From the NCBI GenBank assembly GCA_038322575.1, contig JBBQGB010000039.1, forward strand, positions 1 through 29,717: 29,717 nucleotides of DNA. The letters run 5' to 3'. Position 1 is the first letter of the stretch; every line of letters begins with the position of its first letter. Both the position numbers and the translations under genes were made by a program. The notes under the pieces are model-generated. The model did no database searches and was not told the DNA's origin. It was given only the letters and a program-made list of their open reading frames with translations. Shown piece by piece: positions 16,028 to 24,762 of the stretch. Origin of the DNA: JACMOY01 sp038322575. GTDB lineage: Bacteria; Actinomycetota; Actinomycetes; Actinomycetales; Angustibacteraceae.

Positions 16028-16617
16028 GAGGTCCGCCCGGCCGTGCGCACGGGTCGGGCCGGGACCCCGACGACGGTGGTCCCGGGCTCGACGACGCCAC
16101 GCACCACCGCACCCGCACCGACCACGGCGCCGGCCCCGATCCGGCTGCCGCGCAGGATGGTGGCCCCGGCCCCGACCCAGACGTCGTCGCCGATCTCGAT
16201 CGGGCTGACCAGGTAGCCGCCCAGGGGGTCGTGCGCGCCGACGTGGTCCTCGTCGTGCACCGAGACGCGCTCGCCGAAGCGGACCCGGTCACCGATGACC
16301 AGGCCGGCGTACACGCAGAAGAACGCTCCCCGGTTGACGAAGACCGCCTCGCCGATGCTGACCGGGGCGAAGACCGATGCGGTGAAGTCCGCCTCGATCA
16401 CCAGGCCGGAGCCGCGCCGGAAGCTGCCCCCAGGGCCGAAGACCAGCGAGGCGCGACGGCCCAGCATGATCGGCGGCCCCTGACGCAGCGCCGGGTGCAG
16501 CGCCGCCGCCGCCAGGAACCGGGCGCGTCCCTCGACGCGGCGCAGCTCGTCCTGCCACCGCGGACCGGCCTGGTCGTCGACCCAGTGCTGGGGTGGCTGC
16601 GGGGCTGGCGTCGTCAT
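16024..16617 (-). CDS. Hexapeptide-repeat acyltransferase (LbH family)
   Basis: The 197-residue protein shows left-handed beta-helix turns throughout: VSIGEAVFVNRGAFFCVYAG, LVIGDRVRFGERVSVHDEDH, IEIGDDVWVGAGATILRG, and IGAGAVVGAGAVVRG ending in VVGVPARPV. The His in VSVHDEDH is a good candidate for the catalytic base. Such proteins O- or N-acetylate sugars of surface glycans with acetyl-CoA. GGAGGAG lies ten bases before the ATG, supporting the start. It is the first gene of the minus-strand unit 16617-13169. Confidence 0.9.
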   Translation of the reverse strand: MTTPAPQPPQHWVDDQAGPRWQDELRRVEGRARFLAAAALHPALRQGPPIMLGRRASLVFGPGGSFRRGSGLVIEADFTASVFAPVSIGEAVFVNRGAFFCVYAGLVIGDRVRFGERVSVHDEDHVGAHDPLGGYLVSPIEIGDDVWVGAGATILRGSRIGAGAVVGAGAVVRGVVEPGTTVVGVPARPVRTAGRTS

Positions 16618-16694
16618 GTCCGGGTCTCTCCTCCGGTGGCGGGCGGCCGGGACGTCGGGCCCGGCGTCCCGGGGGCACCGCCCGATCCTCCCCG

Positions 16695-16700
16695 TAGTCT
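16695..16700 (+). promoter_or_regulatory. Candidate -10 hexamer for the 16776 glycosyltransferase
   Basis: TAGTCT in the 158-base divergent gap fits the TANNNT -10 pattern and would give a leader of about 70 bases before GTG 16776. No recognisable -35 is seen, so the call is weak. The rest of the gap must also hold the start signals of the minus-strand acyltransferase unit, but I see no clear hexamers for it. Confidence 0.28.
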
Positions 16701-16775
16701 GGCAGCCGACGAGCGCCCCTGGCGCTCGGCTGCTCGAGCCCCGTCCGCGTCCCCCAGCACCCAGGAGCCGACCAG

Positions 16776-17699
16776 GTGAGCCACGCGGGTGAGCACGACC
16801 GCCCCTCGGACGTCGCGGACGTCACGGTGGTGATGCCCGCCCGGGACGGCGCCGCCACGGTCGGCCGGGCGATCGCCTCGATCCGGCGCCAGACCCGGTT
16901 GCCGGCCCGGGTGGTGGTGGTCGACGACGGATCCCGCGACGGGACGGCGGACGCCGCGCTGGCCGCCGCCGGACCCCTGGACGTGCAGATCCTGGTCAAC
17001 GAGCAGCCGATGGGCAGCGGCCCCTCACGCAACCGGGCGGTCGAGGTCGCCACGACGCGCTGGCTGGCCTTCCTGGACTGCGACGACGAGTGGCTGCCGG
17101 GCCACCTCGCCGCCGTCATGGACGCAGCACCGGGTCACGTGCTGGTGACGGCACCCGCGGTCGACAGCGCCGGTCACCCCCGTGGCAACACCAGCGGTCG
17201 GGCCGTCCGGGTGACCTCGGCACGGTGCTTCGTCCCGGACAACGTGGTGGTCACCAGCTGCACCCTCGTCGCGCGCCAGGCGGTGGTGGACGCGGGAGCG
17301 TTCCGGGCGCTGCGCCGGGCCCAGGACCTCGACCTGTGGGCGCGGGTCCTGGAGCACGGCACCGGGGTGGCGCTGGCGCAGCCCGGTGGCGTCTACCACC
17401 TGCGCCCCGGGCCGCCGACGCAGACGTCCAACGACATCGACCGCGAGTGCGTCCAGCAGGTGCTGCGCGACAACGCCGGGCGCCCCTGGATGAACGCCCG
17501 GGTGCGCGACGGCTGCCTCGGGCGGATGGAGTGGGACGACCTGCGCCTGGCCCAGCGCGAGGGCCGCCGTCCTGACGTGGTGCGTCACCTGCGGTGGTTC
17601 GCCGCCCACCCCGCCGCGATCCCGGGGCTCGTCCAGCTGCTCGCCACCCGCCGGTCGGCGCGACGCCACCTCGCGCGGACCGGCGCCGGTGCGCCGTGA
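16776..17699 (+). CDS. Glycosyltransferase, GT2 family
   Basis: The 307-residue enzyme has the GT-A fold of family 2. The first strand is VTVVMPARDGAATVGRAIAS, the nucleotide-binding segment is VVVVDDGSRDGT, and the metal-binding DxD-type motif is FLDCDDEWLPGH. Then follow the acceptor-side residues around RRAQDLDLWARVLEHG. No membrane segments are apparent, so it should act in the cytoplasm on a lipid-linked acceptor. GTG 16776 has AGGAG nine bases upstream. It overlaps the next gene by about 11 bases and probably forms a two-gene unit with it. The sugar is unknown. Confidence 0.9.
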   Translation: MSHAGEHDRPSDVADVTVVMPARDGAATVGRAIASIRRQTRLPARVVVVDDGSRDGTADAALAAAGPLDVQILVNEQPMGSGPSRNRAVEVATTRWLAFLDCDDEWLPGHLAAVMDAAPGHVLVTAPAVDSAGHPRGNTSGRAVRVTSARCFVPDNVVVTSCTLVARQAVVDAGAFRALRRAQDLDLWARVLEHGTGVALAQPGGVYHLRPGPPTQTSNDIDRECVQQVLRDNAGRPWMNARVRDGCLGRMEWDDLRLAQREGRRPDVVRHLRWFAAHPAAIPGLVQLLATRRSARRHLARTGAGAP

Positions 17700-18753
17700 C
17701 GCGGCCGTGAGCGTGCCACCGGCGGTCGTCCTGTACGAGGACCGCCCCCAGGACCTGGTCGGTCTGCAGCTGGCCGTGGCAAGCCTCCTGCGCCACAGCC
17801 CCGGGGTGGACGTCCTGGTGTCGGCGCCCGGGGCTCCGGACCGGTTGCTCGAGTGGTTCGCGTCCCGTCCCGGCGTCCAGGTGGTGCCCGCGGACGACCT
17901 GGTCGGCCGGGGCTGGAACATCAAACCCGAGCTGCTGCGCCGCCACCTGCAGGCAGGTCGTGAGTCGGTCTGCTGGCTGGATGCGGACATGATCGTCGGC
18001 GGCGACCTGGGTGCGGCGCTGGTCCAGCGCTCGCCAGGGCACCTCTTGCTGACAGACGACTTCTGGTACGCCCGCGAGCGGGACTCGCTCAGCCGCACCC
18101 TGGCGTGGGGCCTGCCCCCGGGCCGGGCGCCTCGGGGCGCGGTGAACACGGGCCTGGTCCGGGTCGACCGCGGTCACCTGCCGCTGCTGGCGGCCTGGCA
18201 GGAGCTGCTCGACGACCCGCGGTACCGGGCCGCCCAGGCGGCGCCGTACGCGCAGCGCCCCTTGCACCTGCTCGGTGACCAGGAGGTGCTCTCAGCGCTG
18301 CTGGGGGCGAGGGAGTGGCAGGACCTGCCGGTCGCGTTCCTGCGCCGTGGCCGCGACGTCGCCCAGTGCTTCGGGTCGGCGGGCTTCTCCCCCCGAGAAC
18401 GGGTGGCCGCGCGCGCCCCGTCCCGGCGTCCCCTGCTGGTTCACGCCATGGGGCCCAAACCGTGGCGCTCGCTCGGCGCACCCCCCGGTCCCGGTTCGGC
18501 GGCGCGACGTGAGCGCACGCACATGGCGCTGAGCCCCTACACCGCGCTGGCCGCCGGGTACGCCGACGAGGTCGGCACCGACGAGATGGCGTGGGCGACC
18601 CCGGGGCTCCACGACGGCCTGCTCACCAGGTGGGGCACCCACCTCGACCCGGTGCTGCGCGAGCTGCCGCTCGCCGTCCCGCAGGCGGCTCTGTGGCAGA
18701 CCCGGCGGTGGGCCGGCCGCGCCCGGCGGCGGCTGCGGGCCCTGGTGGGGTGA
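17689..18753 (+). CDS. Putative GT-A-like transferase with DAD motif
   Basis: The 354-residue protein starts with a strand (PAVVLYEDRP) and carries SVCWLDADMIVGGDLGAAL, whose Asp-Ala-Asp resembles the metal/nucleotide-sugar-binding DxD of GT-A transferases. The following WYARERDSLSRTLAWG and GAVNTGLVRVDRGHLPLL fit the second half of such a fold, and an LLGDQEVLSALLG segment is like those that close the active site. No known family could be assigned with confidence; it is a nucleotide-diphospho-sugar transferase-like protein. GTG 17689 overlaps the previous gene; GTG 17707 is in frame and equally plausible, and neither has a clear ribosome site. Its stop is one base from that of the convergent gene at 18755. 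Confidence 0.75.
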   Translation: MRRDAAVSVPPAVVLYEDRPQDLVGLQLAVASLLRHSPGVDVLVSAPGAPDRLLEWFASRPGVQVVPADDLVGRGWNIKPELLRRHLQAGRESVCWLDADMIVGGDLGAALVQRSPGHLLLTDDFWYARERDSLSRTLAWGLPPGRAPRGAVNTGLVRVDRGHLPLLAAWQELLDDPRYRAAQAAPYAQRPLHLLGDQEVLSALLGAREWQDLPVAFLRRGRDVAQCFGSAGFSPRERVAARAPSRRPLLVHAMGPKPWRSLGAPPGPGSAARRERTHMALSPYTALAAGYADEVGTDEMAWATPGLHDGLLTRWGTHLDPVLRELPLAVPQAALWQTRRWAGRARRRLRALVG

Positions 18754-18754
18754 C

Positions 18755-19606
18755 TCAGCGGGTGGTCTGGTCGCGGTGCCAGGTGCCGCCACCGCGACGA
18801 CCTGCCCGCCAGCGCGCGATCGCCACCACGGCGACGTACACGGCGGCGTCCGGAGCCAGGCGGGGGTCGGCGCGGACCGCGTGGACGAGCGCGCGGGCAG
18901 TGCCGTCGGACGTGCCGGCGAACCGGTCCTCGTCGGCGTAGGTGCCCGCCAGCTGTCGGTTGCCGTAGGCCGTCCGGGTGCGCACCGCCACCAGTGCCCG
19001 CAACGAGCGAGGGGTCTGCACCACGAACACGTCGTCGGTGCTGATCCGCTCGGTCGGCGCGAACAACCGCTGGGTGAACAGGTCGTCCGCAGTCACGGCG
19101 GGGAAGTCCTCGAAGCGACGGCGGCCGGTGGCCGACATCGCGTAGACACCCAGACCGCTCAGGCCCTCGCTGACGTAGGGCAGTCGCTCGTAGGCCCGGT
19201 AGAAGGCGCGGACGGCCCACGGGCGAGCGGTGAGGTCGAACCGCGGGCGCGGCGCGGCCAGGCGTGGTTCGGGGCCGGCCAGCGCGTCGGCGAGCCCGCG
19301 CAGCGTCTGGACGCTGACGACGATGTCGGCGTCCAGGTACACCCGGGGGAACCGCGTGACCGCAGCGTCGCCCGCGTTCAGCGCCCCGGCCTTGCCCGGC
19401 GTCGGCAGGTCGACGACCTGGACCCCGGGCACGCTCGCGGCGATCCGGACGGTGCCGTCGCTGCACCCGTTGGCGGCCACGACGACCTGCGCCTCGTCGG
19501 GCTCGAGGTCAGCGACGAAGCCCAGGCAGCGCGCGAGGACGCCTTCCTCGTCGTGCGCCGGGACGACGACCGAGAAGGGGGTGCGGCCCGCTTCGGTGGT
19601 CGTCAC
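18755..19606 (-). CDS. Glycosyltransferase, GT2 family
   Basis: The 283-residue protein is a compact GT-A family 2 transferase. Key segments are FSVVVPAHDEEGVLARCLGF, VVVAANGCSDGTVRIA, GKAGALNAGDAAV and VYLDADIVVSVQTL with its DAD motif. After these comes VTADDLFTQRLF, which resembles the ED-type catalytic region of this family. The GTG at 19606 overlaps the upstream gene's TGA (GTGA) and begins the fold at once; the frame stays open upstream to 19738 only as a shadow of the neighbour. It is translated with the 19603-20487 transferase. Substrate unknown. Confidence 0.87.
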   Translation of the reverse strand: MTTTEAGRTPFSVVVPAHDEEGVLARCLGFVADLEPDEAQVVVAANGCSDGTVRIAASVPGVQVVDLPTPGKAGALNAGDAAVTRFPRVYLDADIVVSVQTLRGLADALAGPEPRLAAPRPRFDLTARPWAVRAFYRAYERLPYVSEGLSGLGVYAMSATGRRRFEDFPAVTADDLFTQRLFAPTERISTDDVFVVQTPRSLRALVAVRTRTAYGNRQLAGTYADEDRFAGTSDGTARALVHAVRADPRLAPDAAVYVAVVAIARWRAGRRGGGTWHRDQTTR

Positions 19607-20487
19607 AGCACCACCGTCCGGTACCGCACCGACCCGTAGAGCCGGCCGGCCTTGATCGACAGCTCGCGCGCGAGGGCGAGCCGGGCCCACTCGTGACGTG
19701 GGCTCGCCCGCAGGACGTGGGCCATGCTGCGCGTCCACGGCACCAGCGGACGCAGCGAGGGCCGGTGGGTGTGCGGGGCGCCGAGCTCGCGCCGCACCTG
19801 CGCGTGACTGATGCCGTAGCGGACGTGGCTGCGCACGACCTGCCGCAGGTCCTGGCGGACCCGGTAGTGCACCAGGGCGCCCTCAGCCATGGTCAAGGTG
19901 AATCCGGCGGCCTGGGCGCGCAGGCAGAAGAGCACGTCCTCGGAGGCCACCAGACCCTCGGGCCACCCGCCGATCGCGGCGAAGACCCGGCGCCACACGC
20001 CGATGTTGGCGGCGACGACCCAGCCGTGCGGCGAGTAGTCCAACCACCCGGCGTCCTCGAACGCCAGCGGGTGCCCGACCAGCTCTGCGTCGTTCAGGAG
20101 GGTCTTCTCCAGCTGACCCCCCACGAGGTCGCCCCGGTCGCTGGCGGCCAGCATCCGCTCCATCCACCGGTCGCCGGGGACGTCGTCGCCGTCCAGGAAC
20201 AGGACGAAGTCGCCGGTGGTGGCGGCCAGGCCCGCGTTGCGCGCGTAGGCGGGGCCCTGCCCGCTCGTGGCCGGGACGACGCGCAGGCCGGGCAGCAGGG
20301 CGTGGTACCCGGCGGCCACCTCACCGGTTCGGTCGGTGGACATGTTGTCGACCACCACGACCTCGTGGACGGCTCCGGCGCTCTGCCGCCCCAGGGCGGA
20401 CAGGAGCTCGGGGAGCTCACGCTCCTGGTTGTAGGCGATGACGACGACGCTGACGGTGCGCGGGGGGATGAGGGCCTCCTGGGGCAC
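19603..20487 (-). CDS. Glycosyltransferase, GT2 family
   Basis: The 294-residue enzyme shows the GT2 pattern: VSVVVIAYNQERELPELLSA, VVVVDNMSTDRTGEVA, ARNAGLAATTGDFVLFLDGDD (Asp-Gly-Asp motif) and GLVASEDVLFCLRAQAAGF with the likely catalytic Glu-Asp. No membrane spans are seen. GTG 20487 is the only reasonable start that keeps the first strand. It has no ribosome site upstream, and an AGGAGG lies just inside the coding region, so the true start is not secure. TACTAT on the minus strand at 20508-20503 is a candidate -10. The gene leads a two-gene minus-strand unit. Confidence 0.86.
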   Translation of the reverse strand: MPQEALIPPRTVSVVVIAYNQERELPELLSALGRQSAGAVHEVVVVDNMSTDRTGEVAAGYHALLPGLRVVPATSGQGPAYARNAGLAATTGDFVLFLDGDDVPGDRWMERMLAASDRGDLVGGQLEKTLLNDAELVGHPLAFEDAGWLDYSPHGWVVAANIGVWRRVFAAIGGWPEGLVASEDVLFCLRAQAAGFTLTMAEGALVHYRVRQDLRQVVRSHVRYGISHAQVRRELGAPHTHRPSLRPLVPWTRSMAHVLRASPRHEWARLALARELSIKAGRLYGSVRYRTVVL

Positions 20488-20502
20488 CGGGACTGGGGGT
20501 CG

Positions 20503-20508
20503 ATAGTA
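20503..20508 (-). promoter_or_regulatory. Candidate -10 hexamer for the minus-strand GT2 pair
   Basis: TACTAT (minus strand) lies 15 bases before GTG 20487 and would give a very short leader. It is the only AT-rich hexamer in the 71-base divergent gap. No matching -35 is seen. The start signals of the plus-strand gene at 20559 must share this gap. Confidence 0.35.
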
Positions 20509-20558
20509 CCGTCGGCACCTGACAGGGGGCCGTCCGCGGCCGTCCGAGCGAGAGGTCG

Positions 20559-21725
20559 GTGGCGGTGCACGTCGTTCTGGTCGGTCTGAGCCTGGCCTGG
20601 CCGTGCTCCATCGCGACGCGCGCGCGCCACGAGGTCGAGGCGCTCGTCGAGGCCGGCCACCGGGTCAGCGTGGTCACCGACGACGGCAGCTCCGAGCCCG
20701 CGCTGGTCGACGAGCTCGAGGCGGCCGGGGCCGCCGTCCAGCTGGTGCCCACGTTCGTGACCGGCAAGCGCGGGCTGTGGTTCGTCAGCCGCGAGGTCTC
20801 GTTCGCCTGGCGCGCCCAACGCCGGTTGGCGGTGATGCTGCGGCGCGGGGACGTCGACCTCGTGGTCTCGCACTCCAGCGGCGTCTGCGTGGGCCTGCCC
20901 AGGCTCACCCGCCGACGCGGGGTCGCCGCCACGCACGTCATCCACGGGCTGGCCGAGGAGCGGCGACGGTCTGGCGCGAGCCCCTACAACCGCGTGACCG
21001 CGGCGTTCTACGTCGCGAGCGACCGGTGGGCCGCTCGCTTCATGCCGAGCCACCTGCCGGTGTCGCAGTTCATGCTCGAGCAGATGGTGCGCATCGGCGC
21101 CCGCCGCGACCGGTGCATCGTGTCGTACAACCCGGTGGAGGTCGCCCGCTTCACGCCGGACCCTGACACCGCGAAGGACGTCGACGTCCTGTTCGTCGGC
21201 CGGCTGGCGGTCGAGAAGGGTGTAGAGGTGCTGCTGGACGCACTGACCCACCTGCCGCCCCTGCGGGTGGTCATCGCCGGCGAGGGGCCGCTGCGCGACG
21301 CCCTCGGCCGGCAGGCCAGCCGTCTGGACTCGCCACCGCAGTTCGTGGGCCGGGTTGCCCACGACCGGCTGCCCGCGCTGATCAACCGGGCACGGGTGCA
21401 GGCCGTGCCCTCGCCGTCCGAGCCGTTCGGGATGGTGATCGTCGAGGCGCTCGCCTGCGGCACGCCGGTGGTGGCCAGCGACGTGGGGGGCATCCCCGAG
21501 ATCCTGTCGGGTGGGCAGGGCGGTTGGCTGGTGCCGCCGCGTGACCCCGCCAGGCTGGCTCAGGCCTTGCGCGACGCGCTGGCCGACGACGCGGAGCTGA
21601 CCCGGCGAGGCGTCGCGGGCGTCCGCCGGGCCGCGGACTTCTCGCAGGAGCGGTTCGCCGAGCAGGTGGTCCAGAGCATGACGCTGCTGGCTCAGCGAAC
21701 GCGACGGGCCAGCATCGCGTCGTAG
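20559..21725 (+). CDS. Glycosyltransferase, GT4 family
   Basis: The 388-residue GT-B protein has an N-terminal acceptor domain (VVLVGLSLAWPCSIATRARH, VVSHSSGVCVGLPRL, ATHVIHGLAEERRR) and a donor domain. The donor domain has VLFVGRLAVEKGVEVLLDAL, VIAGEGPLRDALG and the EX7E motif in PSPSEPFGMVIVEALACG, followed by VVASDVGGIPEIL. This is a complete retaining GT4 pattern. GAGAGG precedes GTG 20559 closely; the in-frame GTG at 20565 has better spacing and may be the true start. The gene stands alone on the plus strand, and its last 34 bases overlap the convergent gene at 21692-22822. Confidence 0.9.
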   Translation: MAVHVVLVGLSLAWPCSIATRARHEVEALVEAGHRVSVVTDDGSSEPALVDELEAAGAAVQLVPTFVTGKRGLWFVSREVSFAWRAQRRLAVMLRRGDVDLVVSHSSGVCVGLPRLTRRRGVAATHVIHGLAEERRRSGASPYNRVTAAFYVASDRWAARFMPSHLPVSQFMLEQMVRIGARRDRCIVSYNPVEVARFTPDPDTAKDVDVLFVGRLAVEKGVEVLLDALTHLPPLRVVIAGEGPLRDALGRQASRLDSPPQFVGRVAHDRLPALINRARVQAVPSPSEPFGMVIVEALACGTPVVASDVGGIPEILSGGQGGWLVPPRDPARLAQALRDALADDAELTRRGVAGVRRAADFSQERFAEQVVQSMTLLAQRTRRASIAS

Positions 21726-22822
21726 GTGTCCTCGAGTCGTCCGGTCAGGTCCTGGATGTCGAAGTCACGCTCGAGGCGGAGCCGACCGCCGTCACCAAGC
21801 CGGTGGCACAGCGCCGCATCGGTGAGCACCCTCGCCAGGGCCCCCGACAGAGCCCCGACGTCGCCCTCGGCCACCAGCAGCCCGCTCACGTCGTCCTCGA
21901 CCGACTCCGGGGTGCCCCCGGAGCGGTAGGTGACGACCGGCAGCCGCGCCGCTGAGGCTTCCAGGAAGACCATGCCGAACCCTTCGGCGTCACCGTCCCG
22001 CGAGGTCTTCGACGGCACGCAGAACACCCGTGCCTGGCGCATCAGCGTCTGGACGACGGGGAACGGCTGTGACCCGGTGAACTGCACGCGGACCCCCAGC
22101 TCGCCCGCGAGGCGCTCCAGGGAGGCGCGCAGCGGCCCGTCGCCGACGACGGTGACCGGGGTGCTCCGCAGCGGCTCACCGAGCCGGTGCACCGCCTCCA
22201 GCAGGTCGGCGCAGCCCTTCTTCTCGACGAGTCGACCGACGAAGACGATGCCGGTCCGCTCGCCGTCCGGTGGTCCCGACCGCTCGGGCACCGGGACGCC
22301 GGTGTAGTGCGTCAGGATCTGCTGGTCGCGCACACCCAGGTCGGCGAGCCGGTCGGCGAGGAAGGTCGACACGGGCAGGAAGACGTCGACGGAGTCGACG
22401 AAGGCGGCCCACGCCCGGGGATGGTCGGCGCGCAGCCCCGGCGCGGACTCGGTCACGTCGTAGCCGTGCGCGGTGACCGCGAACGGCAGCCGGGTCGCCC
22501 GCACGCTCGACCAGATGCCGAGGGCGTCGGTGAGGAAATGCGCGTGCACCAGGTCGGCGCGGACCGCCCTCAGCGCCGGCCGCAGCCCGAACGCCCAGCC
22601 GACGCGCCCCGACGCGCCGCGCTTGACCCGGTTCCAGCGCTGGTCGGCGTCGAGCAGGAGGGCGCCGGGGACCGGCAGCGTCGGATCGATGCCGTGCAAC
22701 CCCAACAGGGCCGGCTGCCAGCGGTGCATGGCAGCGACCTGGTTGCGGATGAACGTCTCTGACACGGGGAGCAGGACGCGACGCCACACCGCGACCACCC
22801 GCTGCGGGTCGTCGGCGCTCAC
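21692..22822 (-). CDS. Glycosyltransferase, GT4 family
   Basis: The 376-residue enzyme begins RVVAVWRRVLLPVSETFIRN, a common opening of GT4 enzymes from polysaccharide loci. It continues with DLVHAHFLTDALG, FAVTAHGYDV, VFVGRLVEKKGCADLLEAV, VTVVGDGPLRASLE and the EX7E motif in DAEGFGMVFLEASAARLPVV. The GTG at 22822 overlaps the upstream flippase stop (GTGA), so the two are probably translated together; the frame stays open to 22876 only inside the flippase gene. At the 3' end it overlaps the convergent gene by 34 bases. Confidence 0.91.
   Translation of the reverse strand: MSADDPQRVVAVWRRVLLPVSETFIRNQVAAMHRWQPALLGLHGIDPTLPVPGALLLDADQRWNRVKRGASGRVGWAFGLRPALRAVRADLVHAHFLTDALGIWSSVRATRLPFAVTAHGYDVTESAPGLRADHPRAWAAFVDSVDVFLPVSTFLADRLADLGVRDQQILTHYTGVPVPERSGPPDGERTGIVFVGRLVEKKGCADLLEAVHRLGEPLRSTPVTVVGDGPLRASLERLAGELGVRVQFTGSQPFPVVQTLMRQARVFCVPSKTSRDGDAEGFGMVFLEASAARLPVVTYRSGGTPESVEDDVSGLLVAEGDVGALSGALARVLTDAALCHRLGDGGRLRLERDFDIQDLTGRLEDTYDAMLARRVR
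21699..21720. terminator. Hairpin within convergent stop-codon overlap
   Basis: ACGCGA (21699-21704) and TCGCGT (21715-21720) form a 6-bp stem with a 10-base loop inside the 34-base overlap of two convergent genes. It may serve as a shared terminator placed within coding sequence. There is no T-tract. Confidence 0.3.
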
Positions 22823-24459
22823 GCGCTCGCCCTGGCGCGGCGCCGCGCGGCCAGGGTGCCGGCGGTCCGTCGCCACACCTCACGCGCACCGAAGACCAGG
22901 ACGGCGTACAGGCCGATGCCCGGGACGGCCAGCGCGCCGCAGACCAGCAGTCCCAGCGCCCCCGACGGCACCACCGGCCGGGCGAGGAGCTCGAGCGCGA
23001 CGGTGACCCCGACGGTGAGCAGCGTCGCGAGCACGGGTACCTCGCGCACGAACGACGGGATCTCGCGCGTCCACCGCCGCCGCACCAGGCGCAGCAGGTA
23101 GAGGCTGCCGGCCACCTGGGCGATGCCGGAGGCTGCGACGGTGCCGTACAGCCCGAACAGGGCCACCAGGGGGATGGTGAGGGCGATGTTGCCGATCGTC
23201 TCGGCGAGGCTGTAGCGCAGCTCCAGGCCGGCGCGGTAGGTCGACTGCAGCAGCACGGTCAGGTTCGCGGTCCACAGGTTGACGGCGTTGCTCAGCACCA
23301 GGATGACCGCCACCGTCCCCGACGTGCTGAAGTCCGGACCGAGCCAGGCGGTCACGCCGAAGTATGCCGCGCCCAGGCCGGCCGCTGACCACCCCGCGAC
23401 GGCCCGGACCCACAGTCGCTGCAGCGGGATGAACTCGCGCAGGGCCTGCTCGTCGCCCCCGGCGCCGTACGCCCGCGAGATGATCGTCGCGATGGGCGCG
23501 ATGGCGTTGATCGGCACGCTGCGCAGCTGGAAGGCGAAGTTGCTGCCGGCGCTGTAGTACGTCACCTGACGGACGCCGAGGAAGGCGCCGACCACGTAGG
23601 TGTCGATCTGCGACGAGACGAGGTTGCTCAGACCCACCGACTGCACCCTGAGCGAGAAGCGCAGGAAGCTCGTGGTCTCGGCCCAGCCGAGCAGCCCGAT
23701 CCCGCGTCGGTCCAGGTACCGGAAGGACGCCGGTACGAGCACGACCGCGGACAGCAGGGACTGCGCGGCGAACGTCAGTGCCATACCGCGCAGCCCCAGC
23801 TCGAGGCGGACGCTGAGGTAGAGCCCGAGCGCGTACACGACGTAGGCGAGCAGGTTGGTGAGGTTCGGGAGGGCGTAGCGGTGGTGGGCCCGCAGCTGGG
23901 CCACGAAGAGGTTGCGCAGCAGCGAGAAGCCGACGATGGCCCCCAGCACCCGGAACAGGAACGTCGCCTCCTCGGCCAGGGGGCCGGTGACGTCGAACAC
24001 CGACAGCACCAGGTGCGACCCAGCGACCAGCACGGCGACGAGCAGTCCCCCGAGAACAGCGACGATCCCGGACAGCGTCGTCAGCAGGCGGGTCGCCGCC
24101 AGGCGGTCGCCGGTGCCGGCGTACACGGCGAAGTAGCGTCCTGCGGAGGCGCCGATGCCGCCGTCGAAGCTGCTGAGGAACGTCGTGATCGACACGACGA
24201 CCAGGTAGACGCCGAAGCGCGCGGTGCCGAATCCGTGGATCACGTACGGCGTCAGGGCGATGTTGATCAGGATGGGGACGATCTGGCCGAAGGTGTTCCA
24301 GGCCCCGCCGTTTACGATCGTGCGCAGGGGACCGTTCGGGCGGCCCGGCGGCGTGGGGCCCGTGCCGACCGGGTCGCCGGCTGCCTGCTCGGCGTCCGCG
24401 AGGACCTCGTCGCTCGGCGTGACGGTGCCGTGCTCGGTGCGCCTGATGTGTTCGTCCAC
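22819..24459 (-). CDS. Polysaccharide flippase, Wzx/MATE-like
   Basis: This 546-residue membrane protein has a polar N-terminus of about 45 residues, then a long series of hydrophobic helices, about 14 by eye. The opening GGAWNTFGQIVPILINIALTPYVI and the following FGVYLVVVSITTFLSSFDGGIG are typical of the polysaccharide transporter branch of the MOP superfamily (Wzx). A central GSNFAFQLRSVPINAIAPI and TVLLQSTYRAGLELRYSLAE match the second half. It would move the lipid-linked repeat unit across the membrane. GTG 24459 is used, with only a weak ribosome site. The gene is the first of a two-gene minus unit and faces the wzz-like gene across a 303-base gap. Confidence 0.9.
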   Translation of the reverse strand: MDEHIRRTEHGTVTPSDEVLADAEQAAGDPVGTGPTPPGRPNGPLRTIVNGGAWNTFGQIVPILINIALTPYVIHGFGTARFGVYLVVVSITTFLSSFDGGIGASAGRYFAVYAGTGDRLAATRLLTTLSGIVAVLGGLLVAVLVAGSHLVLSVFDVTGPLAEEATFLFRVLGAIVGFSLLRNLFVAQLRAHHRYALPNLTNLLAYVVYALGLYLSVRLELGLRGMALTFAAQSLLSAVVLVPASFRYLDRRGIGLLGWAETTSFLRFSLRVQSVGLSNLVSSQIDTYVVGAFLGVRQVTYYSAGSNFAFQLRSVPINAIAPIATIISRAYGAGGDEQALREFIPLQRLWVRAVAGWSAAGLGAAYFGVTAWLGPDFSTSGTVAVILVLSNAVNLWTANLTVLLQSTYRAGLELRYSLAETIGNIALTIPLVALFGLYGTVAASGIAQVAGSLYLLRLVRRRWTREIPSFVREVPVLATLLTVGVTVALELLARPVVPSGALGLLVCGALAVPGIGLYAVLVFGAREVWRRTAGTLAARRRARASA

Positions 24460-24762
24460 GCTGCACCTGTTCCGGTTCGAGCCGAGACCAGTCGCCGTCG
24501 GGGCCGGCGGCGCCGGGGTCGACAGGCGCCCTCGCCGTGCAAGGCCCCCACGATAGAGGGTGCCGGTGGGGGTCGCAGCGCGTGCCAGGGCCCGCCGAGT
24601 TCGACCAGAACACCGGCGGGATGCTTCACTGGGGGCGCGACGACCGTGCTGTCAAAGCCCGTGGACGCCCGTCGCCAGGTGGTCCTACCCCTCGCCAGGC
24701 ACGTCGTGAGGGTGGGGCGACCGCCCGTGAGCGCGAACCCACCCGGCTGGAGGACGCACGTG
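24460..24762. promoter_or_regulatory. Divergent intergenic region between flippase and chain-length genes
   Basis: This 303-base gap must hold promoters for both the flippase unit (minus) and the Wzz/Wzy/acyltransferase unit (plus). It contains a 7-bp inverted repeat, CCCGCCG (24591-24597) and CGGCGGG (24614-24620), with a 16-base loop, which could be an operator or RNA hairpin. TATCGT on the minus strand at 24555-24550 fits a -10 for the flippase gene but has no -35. GGAGG at about 24749-24753 is the ribosome site of the plus gene. A 52-codon ORF from ATG 24621 runs into the next gene out of frame and looks spurious. Confidence 0.4.

Noticed and set aside
18754..18754. A terminator between the convergent genes ending at 18753 and 18755.
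   Set aside because: The stops are separated by one base and I found no convincing inverted repeat around them.
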